Positions 44,485 through 52,203 of a stretch of DNA of 64,000 bases are shown piece by piece (positions within the stretch are counted from its first letter, which is position 1; each line of letters starts with the position of its first letter). The stretch comes from Oscillospiraceae bacterium (lineage in GTDB: Bacteria; Bacillota; Clostridia; Lachnospirales; Lachnospiraceae). The notes under the pieces were generated by a model. The model did no database searches. It was not told the origin of the DNA and was given only the letters and a program-made list of their open reading frames with translations. The stretch is taken from contig JAETOO010000004.1 of NCBI GenBank assembly GCA_021771715.1, forward strand, positions 1 through 64,000. Reading direction: 5' to 3'. A program made the position numbers and the translations under genes.

Positions 44485-45021
44485 TTACAGCTTTTCCCAC
44501 TGCGCAGACGCATTTACGCGGTACAACTGCAACGCTGCGATAAATGCCAGCAGCTGCACGATATAGAATCCTGCAATCCATGCGGTGGCTCCGCCGCTCC
44601 CGGCAAGAAACAGGTACACCGTCTCCCCGACCAGGGCCGCCGCGCCGCCCGCCGCAGCGACTCCCGAGCGGAACGAGAGCTTCTCCACAGAGCTCTCATA
44701 GACGTAATCGCGCAGCGGAAACTCCGCCGTGCGCAGACGCCAGGCCGCGATGCATGCGCTGACCGCCCCCGCCAGCTCCGCCACGTACGGGAGCAGCACA
44801 TACGCCGTCCGCGAGAGCCCCGGCACCGGCAGACAGCCCTCCGCCAGCAGCAGCGCCACCAGCGCGGCAGACAGCCACGCCAGAGCCGAGGTGAGCCGCA
44901 TCCGCTCACGCTCCTCCCCCACAAAACGGTAGTGCGCCCCCTCGTAGACGTACTCTCCCTTTCCGCTCTTCTTGAAATTGTTCAGGTAGGCCCGGCGGCC
45001 CAGTCTCTTTTTCTCTGCCAT
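44485..45021 (-). CDS. Four-TM membrane protein, unknown function
   Basis: 178-residue protein I do not recognise. The N-terminus is basic and soluble (MAEKKRLGRRAYLNNFKK), followed by about four TMs (roughly 50-70, 80-100, 120-142, 148-168). The frame is open to 45210, but the ATG at 45021 has GAGAGGAAACAGAA upstream and starts the compact protein. It is transcribed toward the system-3 operon promoter. Confidence 0.65.
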   Translation of the reverse strand: MAEKKRLGRRAYLNNFKKSGKGEYVYEGAHYRFVGEERERMRLTSALAWLSAALVALLLAEGCLPVPGLSRTAYVLLPYVAELAGAVSACIAAWRLRTAEFPLRDYVYESSVEKLSFRSGVAAAGGAAALVGETVYLFLAGSGGATAWIAGFYIVQLLAFIAALQLYRVNASAQWEKL

Positions 45022-45369
45022 TTCTGTTTCCTCTCTTTTCTCCCAATCCTCCGGCTGACTTCCCGCCTGTCCTCCCAGACGACGCTGCACCTGATTTCCC
45101 GACCGATTCCAATCTGCTTTCCGATCCATTTCATAGTTCTTCGCAACATACATCCCTTGCCATACAGCGAAACTAATTACAGAAAACTGCAGACCGAAAA
45201 CGCCACACAAACCATATCCGACACGCTGTCAGACATCGGCACAGCGCGCTCAGCGATCCGCCTCATCCACTCCTCCGTCAAGCGCTTCGGCGGCATGGCG
45301 CGCTCAGTTCCCCGACATTATAGCAACTGCAAAGCCGCATTGCAACCGTCTTTTCCGGGCACGATTTTC
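45022..45369. other. Intergenic region without a recognised gene
   Basis: About 350 bp between a minus-strand membrane-protein gene and the promoter of the pyridoxamine-oxidase-like gene. Open frames here are short and lack ribosome binding sites. No RNA or repeat was recognised. Confidence 0.5.
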
Positions 45370-45398
45370 TTGCAGTTTCCTGGAAGGATATGTATAAT
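45370..45398 (+). promoter_or_regulatory. Promoter of the pyridoxamine-oxidase-like/C39 operon
   Basis: TTGCAG (45370-45375), 17-bp spacer, TATAAT (45393-45398), 56 nt upstream of the first ATG. Confidence 0.75.
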
Positions 45399-45453
45399 AT
45401 TGTCATCAAACCAATTTTTCACATGTTTCACGAAAAAAGAACGGAGGAGCAAC

Positions 45454-45846
45454 ATGCAGAGAGTATATGAATTTTTGAAGAGAGCAGGCACCTACTATCT
45501 CGCGACCGTCGAGGGCGATCAGCCGCGCGTGCGGCCGTTCGGCACCGTCCATATCTTTGAGGGAAAGCTGTACATCCAGACCGGCAGGGTAAAACCGGTC
45601 TCCCACCAGATCCTCGAAAACGGCAAGGTCGAGATCTGTGCCTTTTCAAAGGGCGAGTGGATCCGCGTGGCCGGGACGCTCGTCGAGGATGACCGCCTGG
45701 AGGCTCGCCAGTCTATGCTCGACGCATATCCGTCCCTGCAGAAAATGTATCAGGCCGACGACGGGAACACGCAGGTCTTCTATTTTAAGGACGCCACCGC
45801 CACCATCTCCGCCTTCACACATGAGCCGGAAGTCATTCCGTTCTGA
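45454..45846 (+). CDS. Pyridoxamine 5'-phosphate oxidase-like flavin-binding protein
   Basis: 130-residue split-barrel protein (MQRVYEFLKRAGTYYLATVEGDQPRVRPFG) of the small PNPOx-like family that binds FMN or F420. The conserved RVRPFG turn and the TVHIFEGKLYIQTG strand pair are visible. The true substrate is unknown and many members are reductases. ACGGAGGAGC precedes the ATG. The next gene begins 10 bp after its stop, so the pair forms an operon. Confidence 0.85.
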   Translation: MQRVYEFLKRAGTYYLATVEGDQPRVRPFGTVHIFEGKLYIQTGRVKPVSHQILENGKVEICAFSKGEWIRVAGTLVEDDRLEARQSMLDAYPSLQKMYQADDGNTQVFYFKDATATISAFTHEPEVIPF

Positions 45847-45856
45847 GGAGACCGCC

Positions 45857-46459
45857 ATGAAAATCCCGCTTCACTATCAGATTTCCGAGTATGACTGCGG
45901 GCCGACCTCGCTCTTGAATGCGATCAGCTACCTCTTTGAGCGCGAGGAGATCCCGCCGGAGGTCATACGCAATATCATGCTCTACAGTCTCGACAGCTAT
46001 AATAATGAAGGAATCCAGGGGAAAAGCGGCACCTCGTGTGCCGCGATGGCCTTTCTCGTGAACTGGCTGAACTGCTTTGGAAGGCTTGGGCAGCTGCCCG
46101 TCCTGGGGCGGCACCTCTCCGGGTGCGAGGTGGCGATCGGCCCGGACAGTCCGATCAACGAAGCGCTGCGCGAGGGCGGGGTCTGTGTCGTGCGGGTATA
46201 CTTTGACGTCCCGCACTATATCCTGCTGACCGGGCTCTCGGGCGAGGAGCTTCTCGCCTTCGACCCGTACTACCGCACGGTTCCGTTTGATTTTGCGCCG
46301 GATATCCGGCTGACCGCTGACCATCCGACCGCCTACAACCGGCTCATACCATCGTGCTACCTCAACTGCGAGAGCGACACGATCTATGCGCTCGGGCCCA
46401 CAGAGGAGCGCGAGGCGGTGTTGCTCTGGCGAGGGAAAAACGACGTGCAAGGACTGTAA
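45857..46459 (+). CDS. C39-like cysteine peptidase domain protein (paralogue 2)
   Basis: 200-residue protein with the same pattern as 35466-36101: MKIPLHYQISEYDCGP with catalytic Cys (about 14), PHYILLTG with His, LAFDPYY with Asp. The first 60 residues are very alike in both, while the C-terminal halves differ. It follows a flavin-binding protein gene with GAGGAG before the ATG. No export signal. The two copies, 10 kb apart, probably come from a duplication that has since diverged. Confidence 0.8.
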   Translation: MKIPLHYQISEYDCGPTSLLNAISYLFEREEIPPEVIRNIMLYSLDSYNNEGIQGKSGTSCAAMAFLVNWLNCFGRLGQLPVLGRHLSGCEVAIGPDSPINEALREGGVCVVRVYFDVPHYILLTGLSGEELLAFDPYYRTVPFDFAPDIRLTADHPTAYNRLIPSCYLNCESDTIYALGPTEEREAVLLWRGKNDVQGL

Positions 46460-46618
46460 AACAAATGAAAACAAAAAGGGCTGCTGCAAACCTGCTGCCA
46501 GCTGCAGACCGCGGGATAGGATTCCTTGTGAAACTACCCGCGTCTGCATCCTGACGCATTCTGCAACACCCTTTGTTTTTGCCCTGACAGCAGCCGGTAC
46601 ATCGAATCACGTCCCGCT

Positions 46619-46912
46619 GATCATCCGTCTCCGCAGTTTTCCAGCTCAAATTCGCTGTCGGACCATTCGTCTCTGCAATTTCCTAGCTCAAGTTCGCTGC
46701 CGGATCATCCGTCTCTGCGGTTTCTCAGCTTAAATTCCCTGCTGGATCATCCATCTCTACGGTTTCCTAGCTCGAATCCGCTGCCGGATCATCCGCCTCT
46801 GCGGTTTCCTAGCTCAAATTCGCTGCCGGATCATCCCTCTCTGCGGTTTCCTAGCTCAAATTCGCTGCCGGATCATCCCTCTCCGCGGTTTCCTAACTCA
46901 AATCCGCTGCCG
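46619..46912. repeat. Seven 42-bp tandem repeats at the barstar 3' end
   Basis: GATCATCC-type anchors lie at 46619, 46661, 46703, 46745, 46787, 46829 and 46871, exactly 42 bp apart. The last unit encodes the end of barstar on the minus strand (GSGFELGNRGEG and TGA), and each other unit carries the same stop position. It has no spacers, so it is not CRISPR. It fills most of the 412-bp space downstream of the barstar gene; between 46460 and 46618 an imperfect stem follows the C39 gene. Confidence 0.92.
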
Positions 46913-47163
46913 TATTTTACACACAGCCCCGGATTTTCCAGCCGTGCATCCTCAAACACGCGCCGGATGCGCGGAAAGTAGCTTCCGGCCTCCGATGTGT
47001 GTGCAAAGAGAATCTCCCTCTCTGACATCTCTGTCAGACAGTCGTACAGCGCGTCAAGATTTCTCCCGTAATACTCCGGCAATTCCAGCATCTCTTTCAA
47101 GTACGCGTGCGCGCTGTCTCTCTCTTTGAGCTCCCGCGCATCTAAAATCACGCTTCTAAGCAT
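46873..47163 (-). CDS. Barstar family ribonuclease inhibitor
   Basis: 96-residue cytoplasmic inhibitor of barnase-type RNases. LPEYYGRNLDALYDCLTE (about 29-46) is the barstar core; D37 and D41 correspond to Asp35 and Asp39 of B. amyloliquefaciens barstar, which plug the barnase active site. The last 12 residues are encoded inside the final 42-bp repeat, so the native C-terminus may have been altered. A second ATG at 47169 is two codons upstream. It follows the barnase gene on the same strand. Confidence 0.92.
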   Translation of the reverse strand: MLRSVILDARELKERDSAHAYLKEMLELPEYYGRNLDALYDCLTEMSEREILFAHTSEAGSYFPRIRRVFEDARLENPGLCVKYGSGFELGNRGEG

Positions 47164-47195
47164 ACACACATGCCTCCCTTGCCATAGGATCCCTT

Positions 47196-47298
47196 ACTAT
47201 TGTCATGCCATTGCCATGCTAGCGCCATGCCATTATCATACTATTACCATGCTAGCGCCATACTATTGCCATGCCATTGCCATGTCATTGCCATACGA
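47196..47298. repeat. 11-bp tandem repeat between barnase and barstar genes
   Basis: On the minus strand about nine units of RRYATGGCAAT-type sequence (for example GGCATGGCAAT) repeat with an 11-bp period. The array separates the barnase stop at 47306 from the barstar start. No promoter or terminator is seen inside. Confidence 0.8.
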
Positions 47299-47305
47299 TC
47301 GCCGT

Positions 47306-47956
47306 TTACTCCTCCCCGTACAGCAGCTCGAACGTCTCGTAGTGATCTTCCGTGTAGTAGATCAGTCCGTCATCCGAATACACGAGCCGCTTCGCGTTGC
47401 GGTAGCCGCCGTCGCTGTCGATATCGCACTCGTAGTATTTTCTCCCGCTCTCCTCGGGCAGATTTCCCTCATAATTGCCGAACGAATCTCCGCCGATGCT
47501 CTTTCCGGGTGCGACCTCGTCCAGATTGCCCTCACTGCTCACCCAACCGAGTCGCTTCGCCTCCTTCTTCGTGATAAAATTATCCGGAAGGTGCCCGAAC
47601 GCGTGCAGATAGGCCGCAACCTCCTCCTTCGAGGTGTACGTCCCGGATTCCTCAACCTGCAAAGCATCCGATTGTGCTCCTGACTCAGCTTTCGAGGACT
47701 GCTGCTGTGATGACGCGGCACGCCCCTGCTGTTCCTTGTCCGCCTGCGATGCCTGCGCACTCGCCTGCTGCTTCTCGTTCTCCTGCGATGCCTGCGCACT
47801 CGCCTGCTGCTCTCCGCTCCTCTCCGAAATCTGCTGCTCCTGCGCCTGTCCTGGTGCGCTGTTCTTCTCCTGCAGCGGGTTCAGCCACCCGGTGTAACCT
47901 GCCAGCAACAGCAGCAAAGCAATGATTCCGCTCAAAAATTTTCTATTTCTCTTCAA
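47306..47956 (-). CDS. Membrane-tethered or secreted barnase-family ribonuclease
   Basis: 216-residue RNase. Residues about 7-24 form a hydrophobic segment without a clear cleavage site, about 30-100 are a Gln/Ala/Ser-rich linker with QQASAQASQ repeats, and about 105-216 match barnase closely (ITKKEAKRLGWV, APGKSIGGDSFGN, DHYETF). By alignment K130, E176, R186, R190 and H205 correspond to barnase K27, E73, R83, R87 and H102, so catalysis should work. Barnase R59 is replaced by Tyr (Y162), a position that also contacts barstar. The start is TTG at 47956 with GGAG upstream. It likely acts outside the cell or on neighbours. Confidence 0.93.
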   Translation of the reverse strand: MKRNRKFLSGIIALLLLLAGYTGWLNPLQEKNSAPGQAQEQQISERSGEQQASAQASQENEKQQASAQASQADKEQQGRAASSQQQSSKAESGAQSDALQVEESGTYTSKEEVAAYLHAFGHLPDNFITKKEAKRLGWVSSEGNLDEVAPGKSIGGDSFGNYEGNLPEESGRKYYECDIDSDGGYRNAKRLVYSDDGLIYYTEDHYETFELLYGEE

Positions 47957-47992
47957 TGTTCTTCTCCTCTCTCCTGCACGAACGATGTCTAA

Positions 47993-48022
47993 ATGCTACA
48001 CTGTTCTATACGCTATCGTCAA
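47993..48022 (-). promoter_or_regulatory. Possible promoter of the barnase gene
   Basis: Minus strand TTGACG (plus 48017-48022, overlapping the PIN-like gene stop), 18-bp spacer, TAGCAT (plus 47993-47998). The -10 box is poor, so read-through from the upstream operon is an alternative. Confidence 0.35.
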
Positions 48023-48945
48023 AAGATAATATGGATACTGCGCTCCATAATGCCATCCGCCGCCTCCTCGCGGCTCAGTGAAAGCTCATGGCTCTTCAGG
48101 TCATAGATCTGCATTCCCAGTACCCGGATCTTTCCGCTTCCCCCGGCACCTAAAATCCCCAGCAAAATCTCCCGGCTTTTCACGTAGTCCTTCCTATATA
48201 ATATCTGTGCCAGCTTTGGCGTGCTGAACATGATAATGCGCTTTCCGCAATGCTGTCTTGCCGTCTTCTCGAACAATTCATCCATTTTTCCTGCGGCACC
48301 CTTATCATCCGTGATCACGCAAAACTTTCCATCCGCTTCCCCCGGAAGCTGTGACAGCATATGCAGGCAAATCGCCAACAGTTCTTCCCCCAGATGATCC
48401 TGCGGCTCCTTATTTGCCCTCACAGCGGAAAAAAACCTCTCATAGATGCCCCTGCTGTCCAGATTTCTACCCTTGATCACCTCCTCGTACAGGCTCGGAT
48501 CCTCTTCCAGCGTTTTTGTAATCGTACTCACCGGGCCCCGAAGCATTCTCACCGGCCACACCAAATAGCTGTTAATCGCCGCATTGGTGCCAAAGCACAC
48601 ACCCATGATATCAAAGAGCACTTCTTCCTTGATCACGTAAATCGGAAGGCCGCTTTCGCTGATCGTCCTGAAATACCGAATGCATTCCGGGTTTAAAACT
48701 CCCGTTCGGGATGCCAGCTCCATAATCACGCATTGAACGACAATGACTACACCATCCTCGTCTTTCATATAAGAAAGAATCGGCTGCACCTCATCGAATG
48801 ATAACTTTGCGTGATAGCGAAAGGAACACGTATCATAAAAAAAGCATTTTCCTCTCGCAAAGAGATCGCTGCGAAACACTCCCCTGTTCACATAAGCTTC
48901 TATTTCACTATAATTTTGCGGATGTTCCGGATAGACAGACGCCAT
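48019..48945 (-). CDS. PIN-like nuclease domain protein (predicted)
   Basis: 308 residues, not a standard single-domain toxin by length. The spacing of acidic residues fits a PIN fold: D in FFYDTCSF (about 38), E in VIMELAS (about 76), E in LGEELLAI (about 187), and D-D in FCVITDDKG (about 213). PIN proteins cut RNA and are common toxins. The remainder shows no domain I know. It follows the metalloprotease gene by 3 bp in a tight three-gene unit, so it probably works with it. The function is a prediction from motif spacing only. Confidence 0.55.
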   Translation of the reverse strand: MASVYPEHPQNYSEIEAYVNRGVFRSDLFARGKCFFYDTCSFRYHAKLSFDEVQPILSYMKDEDGVVIVVQCVIMELASRTGVLNPECIRYFRTISESGLPIYVIKEEVLFDIMGVCFGTNAAINSYLVWPVRMLRGPVSTITKTLEEDPSLYEEVIKGRNLDSRGIYERFFSAVRANKEPQDHLGEELLAICLHMLSQLPGEADGKFCVITDDKGAAGKMDELFEKTARQHCGKRIIMFSTPKLAQILYRKDYVKSREILLGILGAGGSGKIRVLGMQIYDLKSHELSLSREEAADGIMERSIHIIF

Positions 48946-48948
48946 GCG

Positions 48949-49749
48949 CTATACCCCCTTTATCTCTGCATAGAGGGTTTTCATATTTTGCAGCACCTTT
49001 GCCAGAGTCCGTTCCTCGAGGTAACCGTCTCGGATATAGGCGTTTCCAAAGCGCTCCACAATGGCTTCCAAACGTGGAAAGTCATCCTTTCTGGTCGCAT
49101 CCAGACAGGAATCATCCAGCCACAAGTCCACAAACCGCTCCCGGATATACGCGCCATCCACCTGCATCAGCTCCTCCGGCACCACATTCTTCCCGGGCAG
49201 CTCAAGCTCATAGCACCGGATGAGAACCGCCATATACGGTGCCTGATAATAATTCATTAACCGAATGATCACATCCTGCTCATGCTCTCCGGACTCATTT
49301 TTAAAGAATGCATACATCCGCCTGAAATTCGACTCCGGCATCAGCATCATCCCAGCAAACAGGTTTGCGGCATACTCCGCTTCCTGCTCATAATAATTTC
49401 TTGCAAATTCCGCCTTCGGACCTGTGCGGCCGTCCTGGCAAAAGACATGGTAGACCTCGTGGCAAAGCGCAAAATTCGCATTCACCTTCGGCAGAGACGT
49501 GTTGATCACAAGATAACCCAGCGCGTCTCCGTTGTAGCAAAGAGCTCCTATCTCCTGATCCGCAAATGGGAGCTCCAGAACCAGATAGCCCTTTTTTCTA
49601 AGTGTCGTCCTGACAATCTGCAGACTATTCAGAACCTCCTTCTCGCCGCCGATCCCGGCAAACGCATAGAATTTGTCAACCTTTGACTCAATTCTGGCCC
49701 GGTTGGCAGCGCTGTAGTCAATAATCCTCCTCAGACGCTCTATGTTCAT
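48949..49749 (-). CDS. ImmA/IrrE family metallopeptidase
   Basis: 266-residue zinc protease. The HEXXH motif is present as CHEVYHVFC, with a downstream E in EQEAEYAANLFAGMMLMP as third ligand, the pattern of ImmA/IrrE (COG2856). Such proteases cleave XRE-type repressors (for example ImmR or DdrO) and thereby switch on mobile elements or stress genes. It lies between an XRE gene and a PIN-like gene, each with a 3-bp gap, so it likely controls the repressor encoded first. Confidence 0.9.
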   Translation of the reverse strand: MNIERLRRIIDYSAANRARIESKVDKFYAFAGIGGEKEVLNSLQIVRTTLRKKGYLVLELPFADQEIGALCYNGDALGYLVINTSLPKVNANFALCHEVYHVFCQDGRTGPKAEFARNYYEQEAEYAANLFAGMMLMPESNFRRMYAFFKNESGEHEQDVIIRLMNYYQAPYMAVLIRCYELELPGKNVVPEELMQVDGAYIRERFVDLWLDDSCLDATRKDDFPRLEAIVERFGNAYIRDGYLEERTLAKVLQNMKTLYAEIKGV

Positions 49750-49752
49750 GCC

Positions 49753-50118
49753 TCACTCCTCCGAAATATTCAGAAAACGGCTCTTTGCACTCAACACCTC
49801 ATCCATGTTTTCCATGAGCCTAAGCAGCTTCCCTGCTATCTGTTCCTGCCGCTCGGTCGGCTCGCCTGCGTAAAAAGAAATCGCATCCGGCTCAAACTCT
49901 GCAATCTGCGGAGGCGTAAACGCATCACACAAAAAAAACTCCATTTTCTTTCCAAGAGCCGCCGCTATTTTTTCCATATCCGTGCCGCTCACGTCCTGCG
50001 CTCCGGTCAGAATGCGGGATAATTTTTTTGTGTCAATCCCCGACTTGAAACTGATGTAGGTCTGCTTAATTTTCATCTGCGTCAGATACGCATTGACATG
50101 TTCAATATATTTTGTCAT
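49753..50118 (-). CDS. XRE family transcriptional regulator
   Basis: 121-residue protein with an N-terminal helix-turn-helix (about 14-65; TYISFKSGIDTKKLSRILTG) and a C-terminal part that may bind the protease or dimerise. It is first in the regulator-protease-PIN-like unit, so it probably represses its own promoter and is removed by the ImmA/IrrE-type protease. A promoter (50192-50219) stands 74 bp upstream. The ribosome binding site is GGGCGGGT, fairly weak. Confidence 0.87.
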   Translation of the reverse strand: MTKYIEHVNAYLTQMKIKQTYISFKSGIDTKKLSRILTGAQDVSGTDMEKIAAALGKKMEFFLCDAFTPPQIAEFEPDAISFYAGEPTERQEQIAGKLLRLMENMDEVLSAKSRFLNISEE

Positions 50119-50191
50119 GACACCCGCCCTTTCTCTCCGAATCTGTATTACTCTGTCTTTTCCCTGGCGATTTCGTTTGCGGTTTCTTTCT

Positions 50192-50219
50192 ATTATACAC
50201 GTCTTTGCCAGGAACGCAA
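50192..50219 (-). promoter_or_regulatory. Promoter of the XRE-ImmA/IrrE-PIN unit
   Basis: Minus strand TTGCGT (plus 50214-50219), 16-bp spacer, TATAAT (plus 50192-50197). The flanking 467-bp gap 50119-50585 otherwise holds AT-rich sequence and, near its end, the array described below. Confidence 0.65.
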
Positions 50220-50489
50220 CCGTTTTATCTCATATTTTAAGATTTTAAAATCCATATTTCATTCTTATTTATCTGTCCATCTTCTTTGTTGTTTCTCTAT
50301 TCCTTATAATTAAGATAATTCGATTTCAAAAGCAGTAACAACAAAGTGGTGCAGCATGCCGCGGTCCTGCAGTCACCGAGCGGTCCGACAGGCCACATGC
50401 CAGCAACTGCAGGCGCGGCAAATCTGCAGCACCCTGTTCTCATATCCCACACTTATGTTTCTGCTTGTTCCCGGTAATTCTTCCCTTTC

Positions 50490-50590
50490 AACAAGCGTTT
50501 CTTCTCAGCCTTCTCTTTCAATAACCCGTTCTCTCAATCCCTCTTCTCTCTCAATACTTCTTTTTCTCTTAACATTCCTTTTCTCTCAAT
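50490..50590. repeat. Degenerate ~17-bp tandem repeat after the GH43 gene
   Basis: On the minus strand the GH43 stop codon (TATTGA) is the first of several TTGAGAGAAAAG-like units spaced 16-18 bp (one larger step), with stop codons (TGA or TAA) recurring at the same place. The array decays into a Ct-rich stretch toward 50480. Confidence 0.6.
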
Positions 50591-52124
50591 AATCCTTCAC
50601 CTTCACCTCAAAGTCCGCGAACTTCGCGTCCCCGTTCTCGGCGAACATGGCAAGGTAGGTACCGGTGAAGGTCATTGTGCGGGTCTGCTCGGTGCACAGT
50701 CCGGCTACGGCGCCGCGGCCGAGCAGCTGGTAGTGCACTCCGTCCGTGCTGTAGCGGAAGGTGTAATACTCCAGATCCGTGTCGATCTTCAGATCGATGG
50801 CGCCCTCCGCGTTCAGCTCCACCTCCGCCTGCGCGGTGACGGCAAACAGATCGTGGACGTGCTTCGCCAGCGCGACGATCCAGCGGTCCTGCTCTCTCGT
50901 CAGGTAAATCTCATAGTGATAGTCCATATTATAATAGGAAGTAAGACCGACGCGCATCCCCTGGCACACCCGCTCCGGGAAAACGCGGACGGTCGTCTCC
51001 GTCTCGAAGCCCTTCTGGCGGACACCCACCCAGGTCGGCGTGTCCTGCTCGTTCAGCGTCACGGTGCTGCCTTTCAGGAGAAGGCGCTTTTCCTGCGGCA
51101 GACGCGCATAGTTCTCCATCGCCGGATTGCGCAGGAAATTGTAGTGCGCGGAAAACGCCGCATCCGAAAAGTCATCCGCGAAGTCCCTGCAGACCGGGTC
51201 CGGCTGCTCACCCGGCAGCGGGCCGTCCATCTCGATGTCAATCAGGCCGCCCTCCCCGGCGATCGGCCAGCCATCCTCAGTCCACGTAATCGGCGCCAGG
51301 TACGTCTCGCGCCCGAGGTTGTGCAGCAGCACACGGTTCGGCGCCTTGCCGCACGGGCGGATCGCGAGGCAGACCATCCACCAGTTGCCGTTTGCGTCCT
51401 CCATGATGTCCGCATGACCGGTGCAGTAGATACGCTCCCGCGTGTCCTCCTTGTGGGAGAGGATCGGGTTGTACGGGCAGGCCTCAAACGGGCCGTACGG
51501 GCTGTCCGAGCGCTGCATCGTCTCCATGTGGCCGTACTCTGTGCCGCCCTCGGCGAGCATCAGGTAATATTTTCCATTGATCTTGTAGAGATGCGGCCCC
51601 TCCGGATAGCGGCCTCCGCAGCCGTAGCTGAGCACGCGCGTCTCGGTGTACTTCTCGCCGGTCAGCGGGTTCAGCTCGCAGATCACGATCGCCTGTCTGC
51701 CGTTCTCCCCTCTGCCCGTCGAGGTAAAATAGACCTTCCCGTCATCGTCGAAGAGCAGCGACGGGTCGATCCCTCCCTGGTCGATCCAGACCGGCTCCGA
51801 CCAGCCCTTGCGCGGATCCTCCGTGTGGATGATAAAATTGCCGCCGTTGCTGACATTCGTGGTCGTCATGTAGAACATGCCCTCGTGGTAGCGGATCGTC
51901 GGCGCATAAATTCCCCCCGACGCGCGGCACCGGTCGAGCTCGAGCTGGCTCCTCCGGTCGAGGCAGTGCCCTACCGGCTCCCAGTTTACCAGGTTCCGGC
52001 TGTGGTACAGCGGGACACCCGGGAAAAATTCAAACGATGAGTTCACAAGGTAATAGTCGTCCCCCACTCTGCAGATGGACGGGTCCGGATTGTAACCGGA
52101 AATAATTGGGTTTCTGTACTTCAT
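50586..52124 (-). CDS. GH43 family beta-xylosidase/arabinofuranosidase
   Basis: 512-residue glycoside hydrolase of family 43, a five-bladed beta-propeller acting on xylan side chains or xylo-oligosaccharides. MKYRNPIISGYNPDPSICRVGDDYYL carries the catalytic base Asp (NPDPS), IDPSLLFDDDGKVY the transition-state Asp and YPEGPHLYKINGKYY the acid Glu. A C-terminal beta-sandwich (about 330-512) is the usual lectin-like partner. No signal peptide, so it acts in the cytoplasm on imported sugars. The ATG at 52124 with AGAGAGGAG is chosen over an open frame to 52556. Confidence 0.9.
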   Translation of the reverse strand: MKYRNPIISGYNPDPSICRVGDDYYLVNSSFEFFPGVPLYHSRNLVNWEPVGHCLDRRSQLELDRCRASGGIYAPTIRYHEGMFYMTTTNVSNGGNFIIHTEDPRKGWSEPVWIDQGGIDPSLLFDDDGKVYFTSTGRGENGRQAIVICELNPLTGEKYTETRVLSYGCGGRYPEGPHLYKINGKYYLMLAEGGTEYGHMETMQRSDSPYGPFEACPYNPILSHKEDTRERIYCTGHADIMEDANGNWWMVCLAIRPCGKAPNRVLLHNLGRETYLAPITWTEDGWPIAGEGGLIDIEMDGPLPGEQPDPVCRDFADDFSDAAFSAHYNFLRNPAMENYARLPQEKRLLLKGSTVTLNEQDTPTWVGVRQKGFETETTVRVFPERVCQGMRVGLTSYYNMDYHYEIYLTREQDRWIVALAKHVHDLFAVTAQAEVELNAEGAIDLKIDTDLEYYTFRYSTDGVHYQLLGRGAVAGLCTEQTRTMTFTGTYLAMFAENGDAKFADFEVKVKDY

Positions 52125-52203
52125 AGTAATCTCCTCTCTGTCATTCTGTCTGTTCAAAATCTGTGCAATGCCACAGCCGCCTTCAGAATCCGGCTGCCTG
52201 GTC

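Noticed and set aside
46619-46912. CRISPR-like array
   Set aside because: The 42-bp units are back to back with no unique spacers, no cas genes are present, and the last unit is coding sequence of barstar.
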